Shown one piece after another: positions 50,914-59,410 of a stretch of DNA of 64,000 bases. Made by a program: the position numbers and the translations under genes. The stretch lies in the NCBI GenBank assembly GCA_023415235.1, contig JAEZLP010000069.1:1-64000 (forward strand), written 5' to 3'. Origin of the DNA: Bacillota bacterium (GTDB taxonomy: Bacteria > Bacillota > Clostridia > Peptostreptococcales > Anaerovoracaceae). The first letter of the stretch is position 1. Every line of letters starts with the position of its first letter. The notes under the pieces were generated by a model. That model ran no database searches and was not told where the DNA came from. It was given only the letters and a program-made list of their open reading frames with translations.

Positions 50914-52059
50914 TTATGTCGAAATTGGTTTCACAACGCGAAAATTATAAGCAATGAGACTCCAATTCTGAGGAAAGGGGTATCCCAGCGCCCAGTAGCT
51001 GATGCCGGCCAGGCCGTATTCTTTCACTGTATCAAATTTGGCCTGGGCGCTTCTCGCATCCTCGAACCACACTTCATGAGCCCTCCCCTGCGCATTCGTA
51101 TAATGGAAGAACGGGGATTGCGCGGTTTCATCATATTGGATCACCGCGTTATGCTCCGCTGCCAGAACAATTGCTTCCTGACTGCTGAAGGTCCTCGCCT
51201 CCTGGCCCTGGACATGGGGAAGAAGCCAGTCTCTGGCATAAATCTGAAATCCGAAAAAGATTTTATTTCTTGGAATGACCGAAACGGCATAATCCAAAAC
51301 CCTTCGAATCATATTCAAGGGAGAGATTGCCTGGGGAGGACCGAACCGGTATCCCCATTCATAAGTCATAAGGATTACGAAGTCAAGAAGACTGCCGTGA
51401 ACCGGGTAATCCACAGCCTCATAAAGGAGCCCCCTCTGTTCGGGACCGACCTTCGGCGCAACGGCAGAGGAAACGAAAAAGCCCTCCTGGTGCAGGCGTT
51501 CCGCTGTTACCCGCAGGAAATCATTATAAGGCTGCCTGTCTTCGGGCAGCACAGATTCAAAGTCAATGTTCAGTCCACGGTACCCCTTGCGTTTCATGAT
51601 GGAAAGAACCTGATCAAGCAGATTCCGTACTGCCGCCGGATTGTTAAGCACCGCATGAGCGACGCTCTGACCGGGATTCCCCGCTGAAAAGTTGACGATA
51701 CACATCATAGGCCATAGACGATTTTCCAGTGCCGCCTGGATCAGAGGCTCATCCTCTATGGAATCAAGATCTCCATTTTCCTTTACGGTATAGGTGAACG
51801 GCGTCAGGATAGAAAGATAAGGCCCCTGCTCCATGACGATGTCCGCTCCGTTTCTCCCAAGGAAATATAGATAACCGTTTATTGCAGCATCGGTTTTAAC
51901 GACGGGCGGTTCCGCCGTCGGAATAATCAAGGACTGACCCGTCAACAGCCTTTCCGGATTGGGCAGTCCGTTTACCGTTATGATTTCATCGGCCGAGACC
52001 TGAAACTTTCGTGCAATCTGTGCCAGACTCTCTCCTGGTTCTACGGTATAAATAAACAT
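50914..52059 (-). CDS. LysM-GH18 spore-type peptidoglycan hydrolase (SleL/YaaH-like)
   Basis: 381-residue protein: one LysM domain (residues 1-48, FIYTVEPGESLAQIARKF) and a GH18 TIM barrel. The active-site stretch reads YRGLNIDFESVLPED, with the acid Glu in the DxDxE position. It resembles YaaH/SleL, the N-acetylglucosaminidases that work on cortex fragments during germination, though those usually have two LysM domains. No signal peptide, as in YaaH. The ATG at 52059 follows AAAGGG. A single-gene unit ending just before the promoter of the GGDEF/HD-GYP gene. Confidence 0.87.
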   Translation of the reverse strand: MFIYTVEPGESLAQIARKFQVSADEIITVNGLPNPERLLTGQSLIIPTAEPPVVKTDAAINGYLYFLGRNGADIVMEQGPYLSILTPFTYTVKENGDLDSIEDEPLIQAALENRLWPMMCIVNFSAGNPGQSVAHAVLNNPAAVRNLLDQVLSIMKRKGYRGLNIDFESVLPEDRQPYNDFLRVTAERLHQEGFFVSSAVAPKVGPEQRGLLYEAVDYPVHGSLLDFVILMTYEWGYRFGPPQAISPLNMIRRVLDYAVSVIPRNKIFFGFQIYARDWLLPHVQGQEARTFSSQEAIVLAAEHNAVIQYDETAQSPFFHYTNAQGRAHEVWFEDARSAQAKFDTVKEYGLAGISYWALGYPFPQNWSLIAYNFRVVKPIST

Positions 52060-52115
52060 AAAAACACCCTTTCTTTCCATAGAGTATTCCGTATGGGGAA
52101 AGGGTGTTACTTTTT

Positions 52116-52490
52116 TTAATGCTGAGCGTTCTCGACAAATTGTATCTTTACTCCGTTTGGGTCCTGAATAAAGAAGAATCTCAATTTTTCATCAGGATTC
52201 GGAGAAAACGGTCCGCTGTGGATCGGGATCCTCTTCTTCTCAAGGAACGCGATTTTTTCATCAACAGATTCGACGGAAAATCCCAGGGATATCTCCTGGC
52301 CGATGCGGATATCGCTGTGCTTTTCGTTGCATATCAGCTCCACCTTTGTTTCCCCGTCTCCGAGGAAGGCGATTTCCATGCCGGGTCCGGCCCCGAATCT
52401 GCGATTCAGTTTCAGGCCGACAATTTCCTGATAAAATTTGAGGGATTCATCCATACTTTTGACTGAGATGGTCGTCCATAAATATGCCAT
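52116..52490 (-). CDS. VOC/glyoxalase-family protein
   Basis: 124-residue single VOC domain (ISVKSMDESLKFYQEIVGL at the start, FFFIQDPNGVKIQFVEN at the end), the fold of glyoxalase I and bleomycin-resistance proteins. Metal-ligand positions (Glu near the end: QFVENAQH) are compatible. The substrate is unknown. GCAAGG precedes the ATG. It stands alone, convergent with nothing and 57 nt before the GH18 gene start in the same direction, with which it may be co-transcribed. Confidence 0.85.
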   Translation of the reverse strand: MAYLWTTISVKSMDESLKFYQEIVGLKLNRRFGAGPGMEIAFLGDGETKVELICNEKHSDIRIGQEISLGFSVESVDEKIAFLEKKRIPIHSGPFSPNPDEKLRFFFIQDPNGVKIQFVENAQH

Positions 52491-52583
52491 AGCTTCAACC
52501 TTGCCTTTCTGTTAATACTACCAGTCTATTATCACCTTTTTCATTCCTGTTTACAATCATAATTTCTCCATAAAACCGGAAAA

Positions 52584-52608
52584 GGTGCATCGTGGATTCC
52601 GATGCACC
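52584..52608 (-). terminator. Terminator of hsp20
   Basis: GGTGCATCG and CGATGCACC form a perfect 9-bp stem with a 7-nt loop; on the minus strand TTTTCCGGTTTTAT follows. It begins 34 nt after the hsp20 stop. Confidence 0.75.
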
Positions 52609-52642
52609 CTTCCATTTGGTCCGTGAATGAATCAATTCCGGG

Positions 52643-53089
52643 TTATTCGATTTCTATCTTTGTAGCTCGAACCGCCTTTTCCTGTCTGGGCACGGAGATA
52701 TTCAATACACCGTTGTCCAGCTTCGCTCTGATTCCGTTTGAATCCGCGTCCTCAAGATAGACGCTTCGGCTCATGGAAGCATATCTGCTTTCCCTATGGA
52801 TATAATTCTTCTTTTCCTCGTTGATTTGTTCTTCCCGCTTAACGGAAATCGTCAATCTTCCATCATTGAGATCCAAATCAATCTCCTCTTTTTTCACACC
52901 GGGCAGCTCGGCTTCGACGAGATACTCAGTGTCATTCTGCTGAACGTTGATTTTGAAGGTATCTCTTGCGAAGCTTCTTCTTGGTGACCAATTATCATTA
53001 AAAAAGTCATCAAGCATGTTATAAAAATCTTCAAATCCGGTACTCAGCAGATTTGTGTTTCTCCTGTTAAATGGTACCAATCCTGTCAT
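52643..53089 (-). CDS. hsp20: Small heat shock protein Hsp20
   Basis: 148-residue chaperone with a central alpha-crystallin domain (about 45-135): FKINVQQNDTEYLVEAELPG at its start, EEIDLDLNDGRLTISVKRE in the middle, and AKLDNGVLNISVPRQEK with the conserved GVL at the end. The N-terminus is the usual variable arm. The ATG at 53089 fits AAAGGGG at 9 nt; upstream TTG codons in frame are rejected. A perfect CIRCE operator lies 33 nt upstream, so HrcA should repress it together with htpG. Confidence 0.95.
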   Translation of the reverse strand: MTGLVPFNRRNTNLLSTGFEDFYNMLDDFFNDNWSPRRSFARDTFKINVQQNDTEYLVEAELPGVKKEEIDLDLNDGRLTISVKREEQINEEKKNYIHRESRYASMSRSVYLEDADSNGIRAKLDNGVLNISVPRQEKAVRATKIEIE

Positions 53090-53121
53090 GTTCAACAACC
53101 CCTTTCAAATTTTTCATTTTG

Positions 53122-53148
53122 TTAGCACTCTATCTTGGTGAGTGCTAA
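53122..53148 (-). promoter_or_regulatory. CIRCE operator (HrcA) of hsp20
   Basis: TTAGCACTC, nine bases, GAGTGCTAA: a perfect match. The second such site in the window, placed 33 nt before the hsp20 start. Confidence 0.97.
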
Positions 53149-53343
53149 TTTTTATATACCACTTTTATTTTTCGGTGTCAATAGTTTTTCAAAAAATATT
53201 TTCAACAATTTATAGGATATCACTACGAATTCCGTTTGGCCCTGACCATGCCGTAAAACCTCGGCAACTTCCGTGATTTTTTTATGAAACCGTGAGCCGG
53301 AAAAGGCACGGATGAATAATATGCAGGAAAGGAGTTGATTAAT

Positions 53344-53682
53344 ATGAAATATATCGTCCCTACTTGGGCATCTTGGGAAACCATCGACACGATAGCCTCC
53401 CGATTCGGTATAACGCTTGATCAGCTATTGAATGCAAATCCCATTTTAAACTCGGTTCCCGTTCGTCCGGGCATGGTGCTGGAAGTGCCGGGTCCGAAGG
53501 GCATTGACCTCCCCCCGGAGGGGTATATCGAATATGTGGTCCAGCCCGATGATACATTATTCAACATATCCAGTCGATTTAAACTTAATTACAACAGGGT
53601 GATCGCGCATAACCCCCAGATTGAAAATCCCAATGTAATTTGGCCCGGTCAGGTTATATACCTCATTTATCTAGGGTATTGA
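53344..53682 (+). CDS. Double-LysM protein
   Basis: 112-residue protein made of two LysM domains (about 1-50 and 57-112: WASWETIDTIASRFGITLDQ and VVQPDDTLFNISSRFKLNYN) with no catalytic domain or signal peptide. LysM binds peptidoglycan GlcNAc residues. Such small LysM proteins are common in sporulating Clostridia and may be spore-coat or cortex attached. The ATG at 53344 follows AAGGAG at 9 nt; a TTG three codons earlier sits within the site. A terminator follows directly. Confidence 0.83.
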   Translation: MKYIVPTWASWETIDTIASRFGITLDQLLNANPILNSVPVRPGMVLEVPGPKGIDLPPEGYIEYVVQPDDTLFNISSRFKLNYNRVIAHNPQIENPNVIWPGQVIYLIYLGY

Positions 53683-53698
53683 GGCAGGCTGCATAAGG

Positions 53699-53724
53699 AA
53701 TACCCCCGGATAACCGAGGGTATT
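53699..53724. terminator. Short terminator between the LysM and ABC permease genes
   Basis: AATACCCCCGG and CCGAGGGTATT pair (one mismatch) around ATAA. It lies 17 nt after the LysM stop and 19 nt before the convergent permease stop, so it may serve both strands. Confidence 0.6.
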
Positions 53725-53742
53725 TAATGCTACGACACGATT

Positions 53743-54486
53743 TTATTCCCAGCGGAAAAACCTCACTGACAATCCGATACAGATTATGGCCAAAGCGGTC
53801 ATAAGAATCACCGGAAAAGCCATATCATCCATTGGCAGATCCAAGGATGCCGCCTTCAGCAGCTTGATTCCGTGGGTCAGCGGCAAGAGATCAGCCGCTT
53901 GCTTCAGTCCGGCTGGCATAATCTCATAAGGCAGTGTGGTCCCGGAAAAGAAGAACATCGGAAAATAAAAGATGCAGCAGAGAAGATTCGCGGTTTTTAT
54001 ATTCGGCGATACGCTGGCCAGCATCATGCCTATGCTGTAAATGGAAATCAGTACAAGCAGATAGGCAGGAATAAAATATATCAATGAACCCCTCATGTGA
54101 TAATCGAAAAATATAAGATAGACCAGGTATACCATTCCTAGACAAATCAGGGACACCAGCAAATTTACGATAAATTGGACAAGCAGCAGCATGGCCGGAC
54201 TCACCGGCGTCACCAGAAACCGCTTCAACACCTTTTTATACCGGTAATCCGCCAAAGCAAGCGGAAGCCCCATCAGGCCCGTCGCTCCGATTCCTATGGA
54301 GATGACCGCTCCGAAGGATTGTTCCATAAAGGTATAATCGGAACCTTCAAAAGCCGGTTTATCCCCCATGATCATTCCCATGATAATTGCAAAAACGACG
54401 GAAAATCCCACTCCAAAGATTAAATTGTTCATGTCCCGTATCATAAGCTTTGTTTCCGTTCCCAATAAGACGTTAAAGGTTCTCAT
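53743..54486 (-). CDS. ABC-2 type transporter permease
   Basis: 247-residue membrane protein with six helices of the ABC-2 family (VFAIIMGMIMGD, then GIGATGLMGLPLALADYR, YKKVLKRFLVTPVSP, and CCIFYFPMFFFSGTTLPYEI near the end). It works with the ATPase encoded immediately upstream to export a lipid, drug or peptide. The ATG at 54486 follows GGAGGAG and overlaps the ATPase stop by 14 nt. Substrate unknown. Confidence 0.88.
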   Translation of the reverse strand: MRTFNVLLGTETKLMIRDMNNLIFGVGFSVVFAIIMGMIMGDKPAFEGSDYTFMEQSFGAVISIGIGATGLMGLPLALADYRYKKVLKRFLVTPVSPAMLLLVQFIVNLLVSLICLGMVYLVYLIFFDYHMRGSLIYFIPAYLLVLISIYSIGMMLASVSPNIKTANLLCCIFYFPMFFFSGTTLPYEIMPAGLKQAADLLPLTHGIKLLKAASLDLPMDDMAFPVILMTALAIICIGLSVRFFRWE

Positions 54487-55207
54487 TGACCAACTCCTCC
54501 TCTCCCGAATACCATAAATAAGCGTCCTCAAGATTGTCGCAGGGACTGTTTGCGACTGCTTCCGCCACGGTTCCCTGAAATATCGCGTGTCCCTTTTTCA
54601 GGATACAGATTCTGTCACAAAGGGTATTCACCTCATCCATATAATGTGAAGTGAGCATGATTGTAAGCCCCTGCTTTTTCAGCCCCTCCAGGTACTTCCA
54701 AACATCCCTTCTGGCCTTTGCGTCCAGCCCCGTTGTCAGTTCATCCAAAAATACAAGATCCGGATCAGGAATCAGGGCAAGCAAGACCGACAGCCGCTGT
54801 CTTTCCCCTCCCGACAGCTCCGCTACCAGCTTTCGCTTCATATCAGCAAGTCCGAAAGTGTCGAGCAGCTCTTTCCAATCCAGCGGTTTGCGGTACAGGG
54901 AGGCGGCGACACGGCAAATCTCATCGACCCGGATCTTATCCTGATAGTTTGTTTGCTGAAACTGAACTCCAACTTTCTCAAATACCCGCTTTCTTTCCTT
55001 CCTCGGATCTTTTCCGAAGATCAGCGCCGATCCTTTATCCGGCTTTCTTACACCCAGAATGCATTCAATACTGGTTGTTTTCCCCGCTCCGTTATGTCCG
55101 AGCAGGCCGAAGATCTCTCCCTTTGCCACCCGGAAACTAAGATTGTTCACGGCAGTCAGTTCTCCGTACGATTTGGTCAATCCCTCGACCAATAAGGCAT
55201 ATTCCAT
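54473..55207 (-). CDS. ABC transporter ATPase (ABC-2 partner)
   Basis: 244-residue ATPase of the DrrA/CcmA-like type: Walker A LLGHNGAGKTTSIECIL, Q-loop GVQFQQTNYQD, signature LSGGERQRLSVLLAL, Walker B LVFLDELTTGLD, H-loop LTSHYMDEV. The Walker B ends in E-L-T in place of the common E-P-T. AAGGAGAG precedes the ATG. Operon with the permease. Confidence 0.92.
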   Translation of the reverse strand: MEYALLVEGLTKSYGELTAVNNLSFRVAKGEIFGLLGHNGAGKTTSIECILGVRKPDKGSALIFGKDPRKERKRVFEKVGVQFQQTNYQDKIRVDEICRVAASLYRKPLDWKELLDTFGLADMKRKLVAELSGGERQRLSVLLALIPDPDLVFLDELTTGLDAKARRDVWKYLEGLKKQGLTIMLTSHYMDEVNTLCDRICILKKGHAIFQGTVAEAVANSPCDNLEDAYLWYSGEEELVNENL

Positions 55208-55284
55208 TTTTTCTCTCCTTTCCTATCCTTTCTCGTTGACAAAAAGGAGCTTACCGTTTTTTCCCTCCAATTTCTTGACTTAGG

Positions 55285-55473
55285 TTGCCTTTTTGCCCCA
55301 AGCTTTGCTTGGCTGGCAAAACGGACAGCAGCGAGCGAACGCGAGTCGGAGGCCGAAGGCCGTTGCCTTTTTGCCCCAAGCTTGCCTTTTTGCCGCAGCT
55401 TTAGCTGCATTGGCAAAACGGACAGCGTAGCAAGCAGAGCTTGCGGAGGTGCTTGGCTGGCAAAACGGACAGC
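55285..55473. repeat. Cluster of three hairpin repeats
   Basis: TTGCCTTTTTGCC occurs at 55285, 55363 and 55382; the complementary-type segment TGGCAAAACGGACAGC occurs at 55314-55329, 55411-55426 and 55458-55473. Each TTTTTGCC can pair with a downstream GGCAAAA, so the block can fold into successive stem-loops. Only low-complexity shadow frames cross it, with no ribosome binding sites. It looks like a dispersed intergenic repeat family rather than a gene. Confidence 0.7.
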
Positions 55474-55508
55474 AAAAAACCCGGATCGGAAGATTATCCG
55501 CATCCGGG
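55474..55508 (-). terminator. Terminator of the AraC-type regulator gene
   Basis: CCCGGAT and ATCCGGG, with CGGA/TCCG inside, form a stem; on the minus strand a TTTTTT run follows directly. It lies 41 nt after the stop at 55549. Confidence 0.8.
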
Positions 55509-55548
55509 CCTTATTCATTTCTCTAACACCTGAGAAGCCACTACAATT

Positions 55549-56460
55549 CTATTTCTTTCTTACTGGCCGCGCTTCGATGTATCCCCGCCAGCCCTGTGGT
55601 TCCATCTGAAACCGCGGCGCCTCTTCATCCGCCCACTGATAGCCGTATATCCCAGGCTGGTATTCGTCGATCAGCTCCGACAAATCTAAAATGGCGTTGA
55701 AAAAATTATCGTTATCAAATGGCGGACCCTGAAATACCATCATACTGCATGGGGGAAGATCTATGATGTCAAGCCCCTCGGGCACAATGCCGGAATAATC
55801 GGCAGGCACTTCCACCCCCTGGGCATAGACCGATGTTCCGCAAGGTCGATACCGGTCCGGCATCCATAGGCCGATAGGCTCGTACAACGCCTCCTTGATA
55901 CTGAGCAGCAGGCCCCAGATATCGCAGTCTACTTCATTGCAGTATTCAAAATAGTCCTTGGCTTTTTGCCCCCGTTTCAGAATCAGCTTTCGCCTGGGGC
56001 GTTCCATCACCTGAACGAAGACGGTATTCAGCGTCAGTCCGGTGCTTTCCCTCTTCATAAAGGTTCCACCTCTCTGATTGAATAGATACTCATCCCTGAC
56101 CGGGCTGGGCATGAACAGCTTGATGGGAGGCGGATTTTTGCTGTATTTATGCGGCGTAATACCGAATTCTCTGGAGAAAGCCCTGGTAAATCCCTCATGG
56201 GAATCGAACACGAAGTCCATGGCAACGTCAAGCACTTTCACCTTTTCGTCCCGAAGCTTCAAGGCGGCTCTGGACAGCCTCAGAGTCCGGATATATTCAA
56301 AAGGCGGTTTCCCTGTATGCTCCTTGAACAGCTTCGCACAATGGAAGGGAGAATAGCCAGTGTTGCGCGACAAATCGGAAAGCGTGATCGGCTCGTAAAG
56401 GTGCTGATCGATGTAATCCTGCATCTTCTGAACTGCGTTTATTTGTTCCCATTGTTCCAT
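55549..56460 (-). CDS. AraC-family regulator with GyrI-like effector domain
   Basis: 303-residue regulator. The first 100 residues are two AraC helix-turn-helix units (MQDYIDQHLYEPITLSDLSR and SRAALKLRDEKVKVLDVAMD). The C-terminal 150 residues resemble the GyrI/BmrR-like effector-binding fold (DIWGLLLSIKEALYEPIGLW, PEGLDIIDLPPCSMMVF). This arrangement occurs in multidrug-response regulators such as SoxS/Rob-like proteins. The ATG at 56460 follows GGAGGGTG; the longer in-frame sequence is not family-like. Downstream of the Bce permease gene by 88 nt. Confidence 0.86.
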   Translation of the reverse strand: MEQWEQINAVQKMQDYIDQHLYEPITLSDLSRNTGYSPFHCAKLFKEHTGKPPFEYIRTLRLSRAALKLRDEKVKVLDVAMDFVFDSHEGFTRAFSREFGITPHKYSKNPPPIKLFMPSPVRDEYLFNQRGGTFMKRESTGLTLNTVFVQVMERPRRKLILKRGQKAKDYFEYCNEVDCDIWGLLLSIKEALYEPIGLWMPDRYRPCGTSVYAQGVEVPADYSGIVPEGLDIIDLPPCSMMVFQGPPFDNDNFFNAILDLSELIDEYQPGIYGYQWADEEAPRFQMEPQGWRGYIEARPVRKK

Positions 56461-56548
56461 TTCATCACCCTCCAAAAGATGATTATACTTCGCTGCAACA
56501 CCTTTTTCTTGACTTTCTCTGCGATTTTTACCTTTCGACGTAAAAATT

Positions 56549-58522
56549 TCAACCGGAAACCTGGTTTCGAACGATTCTGCCAAACTGCGCTTTGGTGATA
56601 AAATAGAACACGCAGTAAACCGCAGCGTAAGCCAGGTACATGATACTCGAATAGCCAAGCACGGAAAGGTAGGAGTTTTCCACCGGTATCATATTGGAAA
56701 ATACCACTGTGTCAGCTGTTTTCATCGCAAAGACACTGTGAATGATGCCGATTGCCAGCGGAATGAAGAATACCGGGATGAGTCGCTTTCTGATTACCTG
56801 GCGTTCCGTGCCTTCATCCATTCCTATTTTTCTCAGCATCCTGTACTGATGACTTTCCTCCTCAGCTGCCATGATTTGCTTGAAATATAGCAGGCTTGCC
56901 GTCATCAGGATAAACACTCCGCTCATGAAAAACCCGATAAAGCTGATCAGTCCGAAGGTTGCCAACGCTTCCGCATAACTGGCATAGGAGGTTTGTAATC
57001 TTCCCTCGCGGTCCTGAAGCAGGGAATTCAGATTCCCGTAGATCGAGTCGTTGCTGAGGGCTCCTTCATAGTTGAGCAGCAGAACAGCTTCCGCGCCCCC
57101 TTTGTCAGCAGAGGGGTAGATCATGCCATTGGCGGTGAGCGATTCGTAATCCTTATCGCTCAGAATGACCGAATGAACAAGTCCAAAGTCCGCCCATGTT
57201 ACGCGGATCACGTTTCTTACCCGTATTGTCTTCTCTCCGAAAGCCATTTCCATCCCTAGAATGGAGCTTTCGATATTTTCCGGAGAGTAGGCATAGATGT
57301 AGCAAGCCTCCCCCTCGGACACCTCCATCGCTTCAAGCTTTGTTTTTGAAGCCTGGGCCAGACGGTTGAAGCCGCTTTCCGAATACACCCGGAACGTATC
57401 CTGATCGGTCAGGAACTCTAATCCGTTTACAGAAACAGTCTGGATTCCCGGATCCGTCTCATAAAGGAGAATGGTCTCTTCCTCATATTTCACATTGCTA
57501 TCGCGCAGAATCTCCCGAATGTCATCCCGGACCGCAGATACTTCTCCCCAGTAGGCAAGATCAAAGCCGGTCACTCTATAGGTGTTTCTTTCCGCGTTGC
57601 CGTAGAGGGTGAACCCTGTGGCGATGGCAGTGGCTGCGACGGCGGAAAGCACCGCAATGGTAGCCATAACCGATGCGACGGATCTCATTCTGTGGGAAAC
57701 AGACGAGGACGAGATCAGATTTGCGCCTTGATAATATACTCTTTTATTATTTTTTATCAGATAGAGCACCTTCGGGAGTCCGCCCCAGAAAAAGAGGTAG
57801 GTTCCCGTGATGACCAGCACTAAAATCGGAATTGCGCCCAGAACAACCACCATGGTATTTCCATTGCATGCAAGGAAATACCCGGCTCCGATGAGCAGCA
57901 GCGACAGGATCAGAACCGGCACGGAGCCTTTGCTTTTCCCTTCCGCCATTTTGTCGCCCTTGAACAGATCAACCAGTTCAAACTGATATACCACTCTCAG
58001 TCCGGAAAGCCCCATCAGGCAGAAAATCCCCAGAAACAACAGCGCCGTAATGAGGATCGAGATGGGATCGATGGTGAAGGAAATATCCCCCACAAAAGCC
58101 GGCAGGCACAGATCAAGGAGCGCCATCGCCATCAGCTTTGAAAAGAAAATTCCGGCTCCGATCCCGACGGCAAGAGTCGCGGCTCCCACCAGGATCGTTT
58201 CAAGAAAAAGCAGCTTGCCGATCCGGTAATTTGACATTCCGAACAGGGCATAAGTCGACAGTTCTTTTTTTCTGGCACGGATAAAGCTGTTGTTGGAGCT
58301 GATCAGGAAGAACAGCACGAAGACGAGAATTATGATCCCGAAGCTGGTCAGCACCATCCTGTATCGGCTGTCATAGCGAAATGCCAGCAGCACATATTCA
58401 TTCTGCATCAATGCCATAAATGTATAGACGGTAAAAATGCTGAAGCCCATGGAAAAGACATACATCATGTATTTCTTTCTGTTCAGCTTGATGTTTCTAA
58501 GGGCAAGTGTCAAGAGGTTCAT
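56549..58522 (-). CDS. bceB: Bce-type ABC transporter permease (FtsX-like)
   Basis: 657-residue membrane protein with ten predicted helices and a large extracytoplasmic domain between helices 7 and 8 (about 320-510), the hallmark of BceB-type peptide-detoxification permeases. The FtsX-like regions show RKKELSTYALFGMSNYRIGKLL near 90 and RMLRKIGMDEGTERQVIRKR near 590. It overlaps the ATPase gene by 4 nt. With BceA and the two-component system it should sense and remove cell-wall-active antimicrobial peptides bound to lipid II-cycle intermediates. The actual peptide is unknown, though the lanthipeptide of this genome is a candidate. Confidence 0.9.
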   Translation of the reverse strand: MNLLTLALRNIKLNRKKYMMYVFSMGFSIFTVYTFMALMQNEYVLLAFRYDSRYRMVLTSFGIIILVFVLFFLISSNNSFIRARKKELSTYALFGMSNYRIGKLLFLETILVGAATLAVGIGAGIFFSKLMAMALLDLCLPAFVGDISFTIDPISILITALLFLGIFCLMGLSGLRVVYQFELVDLFKGDKMAEGKSKGSVPVLILSLLLIGAGYFLACNGNTMVVVLGAIPILVLVITGTYLFFWGGLPKVLYLIKNNKRVYYQGANLISSSSVSHRMRSVASVMATIAVLSAVAATAIATGFTLYGNAERNTYRVTGFDLAYWGEVSAVRDDIREILRDSNVKYEEETILLYETDPGIQTVSVNGLEFLTDQDTFRVYSESGFNRLAQASKTKLEAMEVSEGEACYIYAYSPENIESSILGMEMAFGEKTIRVRNVIRVTWADFGLVHSVILSDKDYESLTANGMIYPSADKGGAEAVLLLNYEGALSNDSIYGNLNSLLQDREGRLQTSYASYAEALATFGLISFIGFFMSGVFILMTASLLYFKQIMAAEEESHQYRMLRKIGMDEGTERQVIRKRLIPVFFIPLAIGIIHSVFAMKTADTVVFSNMIPVENSYLSVLGYSSIMYLAYAAVYCVFYFITKAQFGRIVRNQVSG

Positions 58523-59277
58523 TTTATTTCCCCTCCCAACATGCTCATTACGTCGATGATGGAATCAAAGAACTGTTTCTTGTCGTTCCCTGCATATAAT
58601 TCGTTGTATATTTCTCCGTCCCGTATGAATAATATTTTCTGACAGTAGCTGGCGGCAAATACATCATGAGTCACCATCAAAATGGTGGCATGATATTCCT
58701 GATTGATAAACGAGAGCAGTTTCAGAAGATCTTTTCCCGATTTGGAGTCGAGATTCCCGGTGGGTTCATCCGCCAGAATTATTTTCGGGTTATTGATCAA
58801 AGCGCGGCAGGATGCCGCCCTCTGCTGCTCCCCGCCCGACACCTCATAGGGATACTTGTCAAGCACGTGAGTGATTCCCAGATCACCGGCCAGCTTCATG
58901 AGCTTTTCGTCTATGGTTTTAACGTCCTTTCCCATTAAGGACAACGGCAGAATGATATTCTCCCGTAAGGTCATTGTTTCCAGCAGGTTGTAATCCTGAA
59001 AGATGAAGCCGATATTCTCCATTCTGTGCTTTGCCAGCTCATTCTTGCGAAGCGTTCCGATTTCTTTTCCGTTCATGAGAAATCTGCCGGTGGTCGGCTT
59101 GTCCAGACTGCCGAGTATATTAAGCAGCGTAGTTTTTCCCGAACCGGACGCTCCCATCACTCCGATAAAATCCCCCTGATTCAACTCAAAACTGATATTT
59201 CTCAGCGCGGTATACTGATTGGAATTCTTTTTCGTACCATATACCTTGCTGATATTTTCTACTTTTAATATCTGCAT
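58519..59277 (-). CDS. bceA: Bce-type ABC transporter ATPase
   Basis: 252-residue ATPase of the LolD/BceA group: Walker A MGASGSGKTTLLNILG, signature EVSGGEQQRAASCRAL, Walker B IILADEPTGNLD, H-loop VTHDVFAAS. It energises the FtsX-like permease encoded downstream. Starts 133 nt after the histidine kinase gene; that gap carries a perfect BceR-type box and a -10 element, so bceAB has its own inducible promoter. Confidence 0.94.
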   Translation of the reverse strand: MQILKVENISKVYGTKKNSNQYTALRNISFELNQGDFIGVMGASGSGKTTLLNILGSLDKPTTGRFLMNGKEIGTLRKNELAKHRMENIGFIFQDYNLLETMTLRENIILPLSLMGKDVKTIDEKLMKLAGDLGITHVLDKYPYEVSGGEQQRAASCRALINNPKIILADEPTGNLDSKSGKDLLKLLSFINQEYHATILMVTHDVFAASYCQKILFIRDGEIYNELYAGNDKKQFFDSIIDVMSMLGGEIK

Positions 59278-59317
59278 ATTAACCCCTCCTAAAGTTTCTG
59301 AATCCTAATTCCCCTTT

Positions 59318-59346
59318 ATTATAGAACGGATTCGTCACGGCTGACA
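59318..59346 (-). promoter_or_regulatory. bceAB promoter, activator-dependent type
   Basis: On the minus strand TATAAT (59323-59318) with a poor -35 box (TGTCAG, 59346-59341) at 17 nt. A weak -35 fits a promoter that needs the response regulator. Confidence 0.6.
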
Positions 59347-59377
59347 TCGAATCGCCTTACACTATCGCCGGGGTATC

Positions 59378-59391
59378 TTACATTTCTGTCA
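59378..59391 (-). promoter_or_regulatory. BceR-type binding site
   Basis: TGACA, four bases, TGTAA matches the TNACA-N4-TGTAA inverted repeat of BceR-like regulators exactly. It lies upstream of the bceAB -35 region and inside the gap after the kinase gene. Confidence 0.8.
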
Positions 59392-59410
59392 CATTAGAGG
59401 CGGAGGAGGC

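Noticed and set aside
55177..55518. 113-residue minus-strand frame across the hairpin repeats
   Set aside because: Its sequence is a translation of the repeat units and it runs into the ABC ATPase start region; the DNA structure explains it better.
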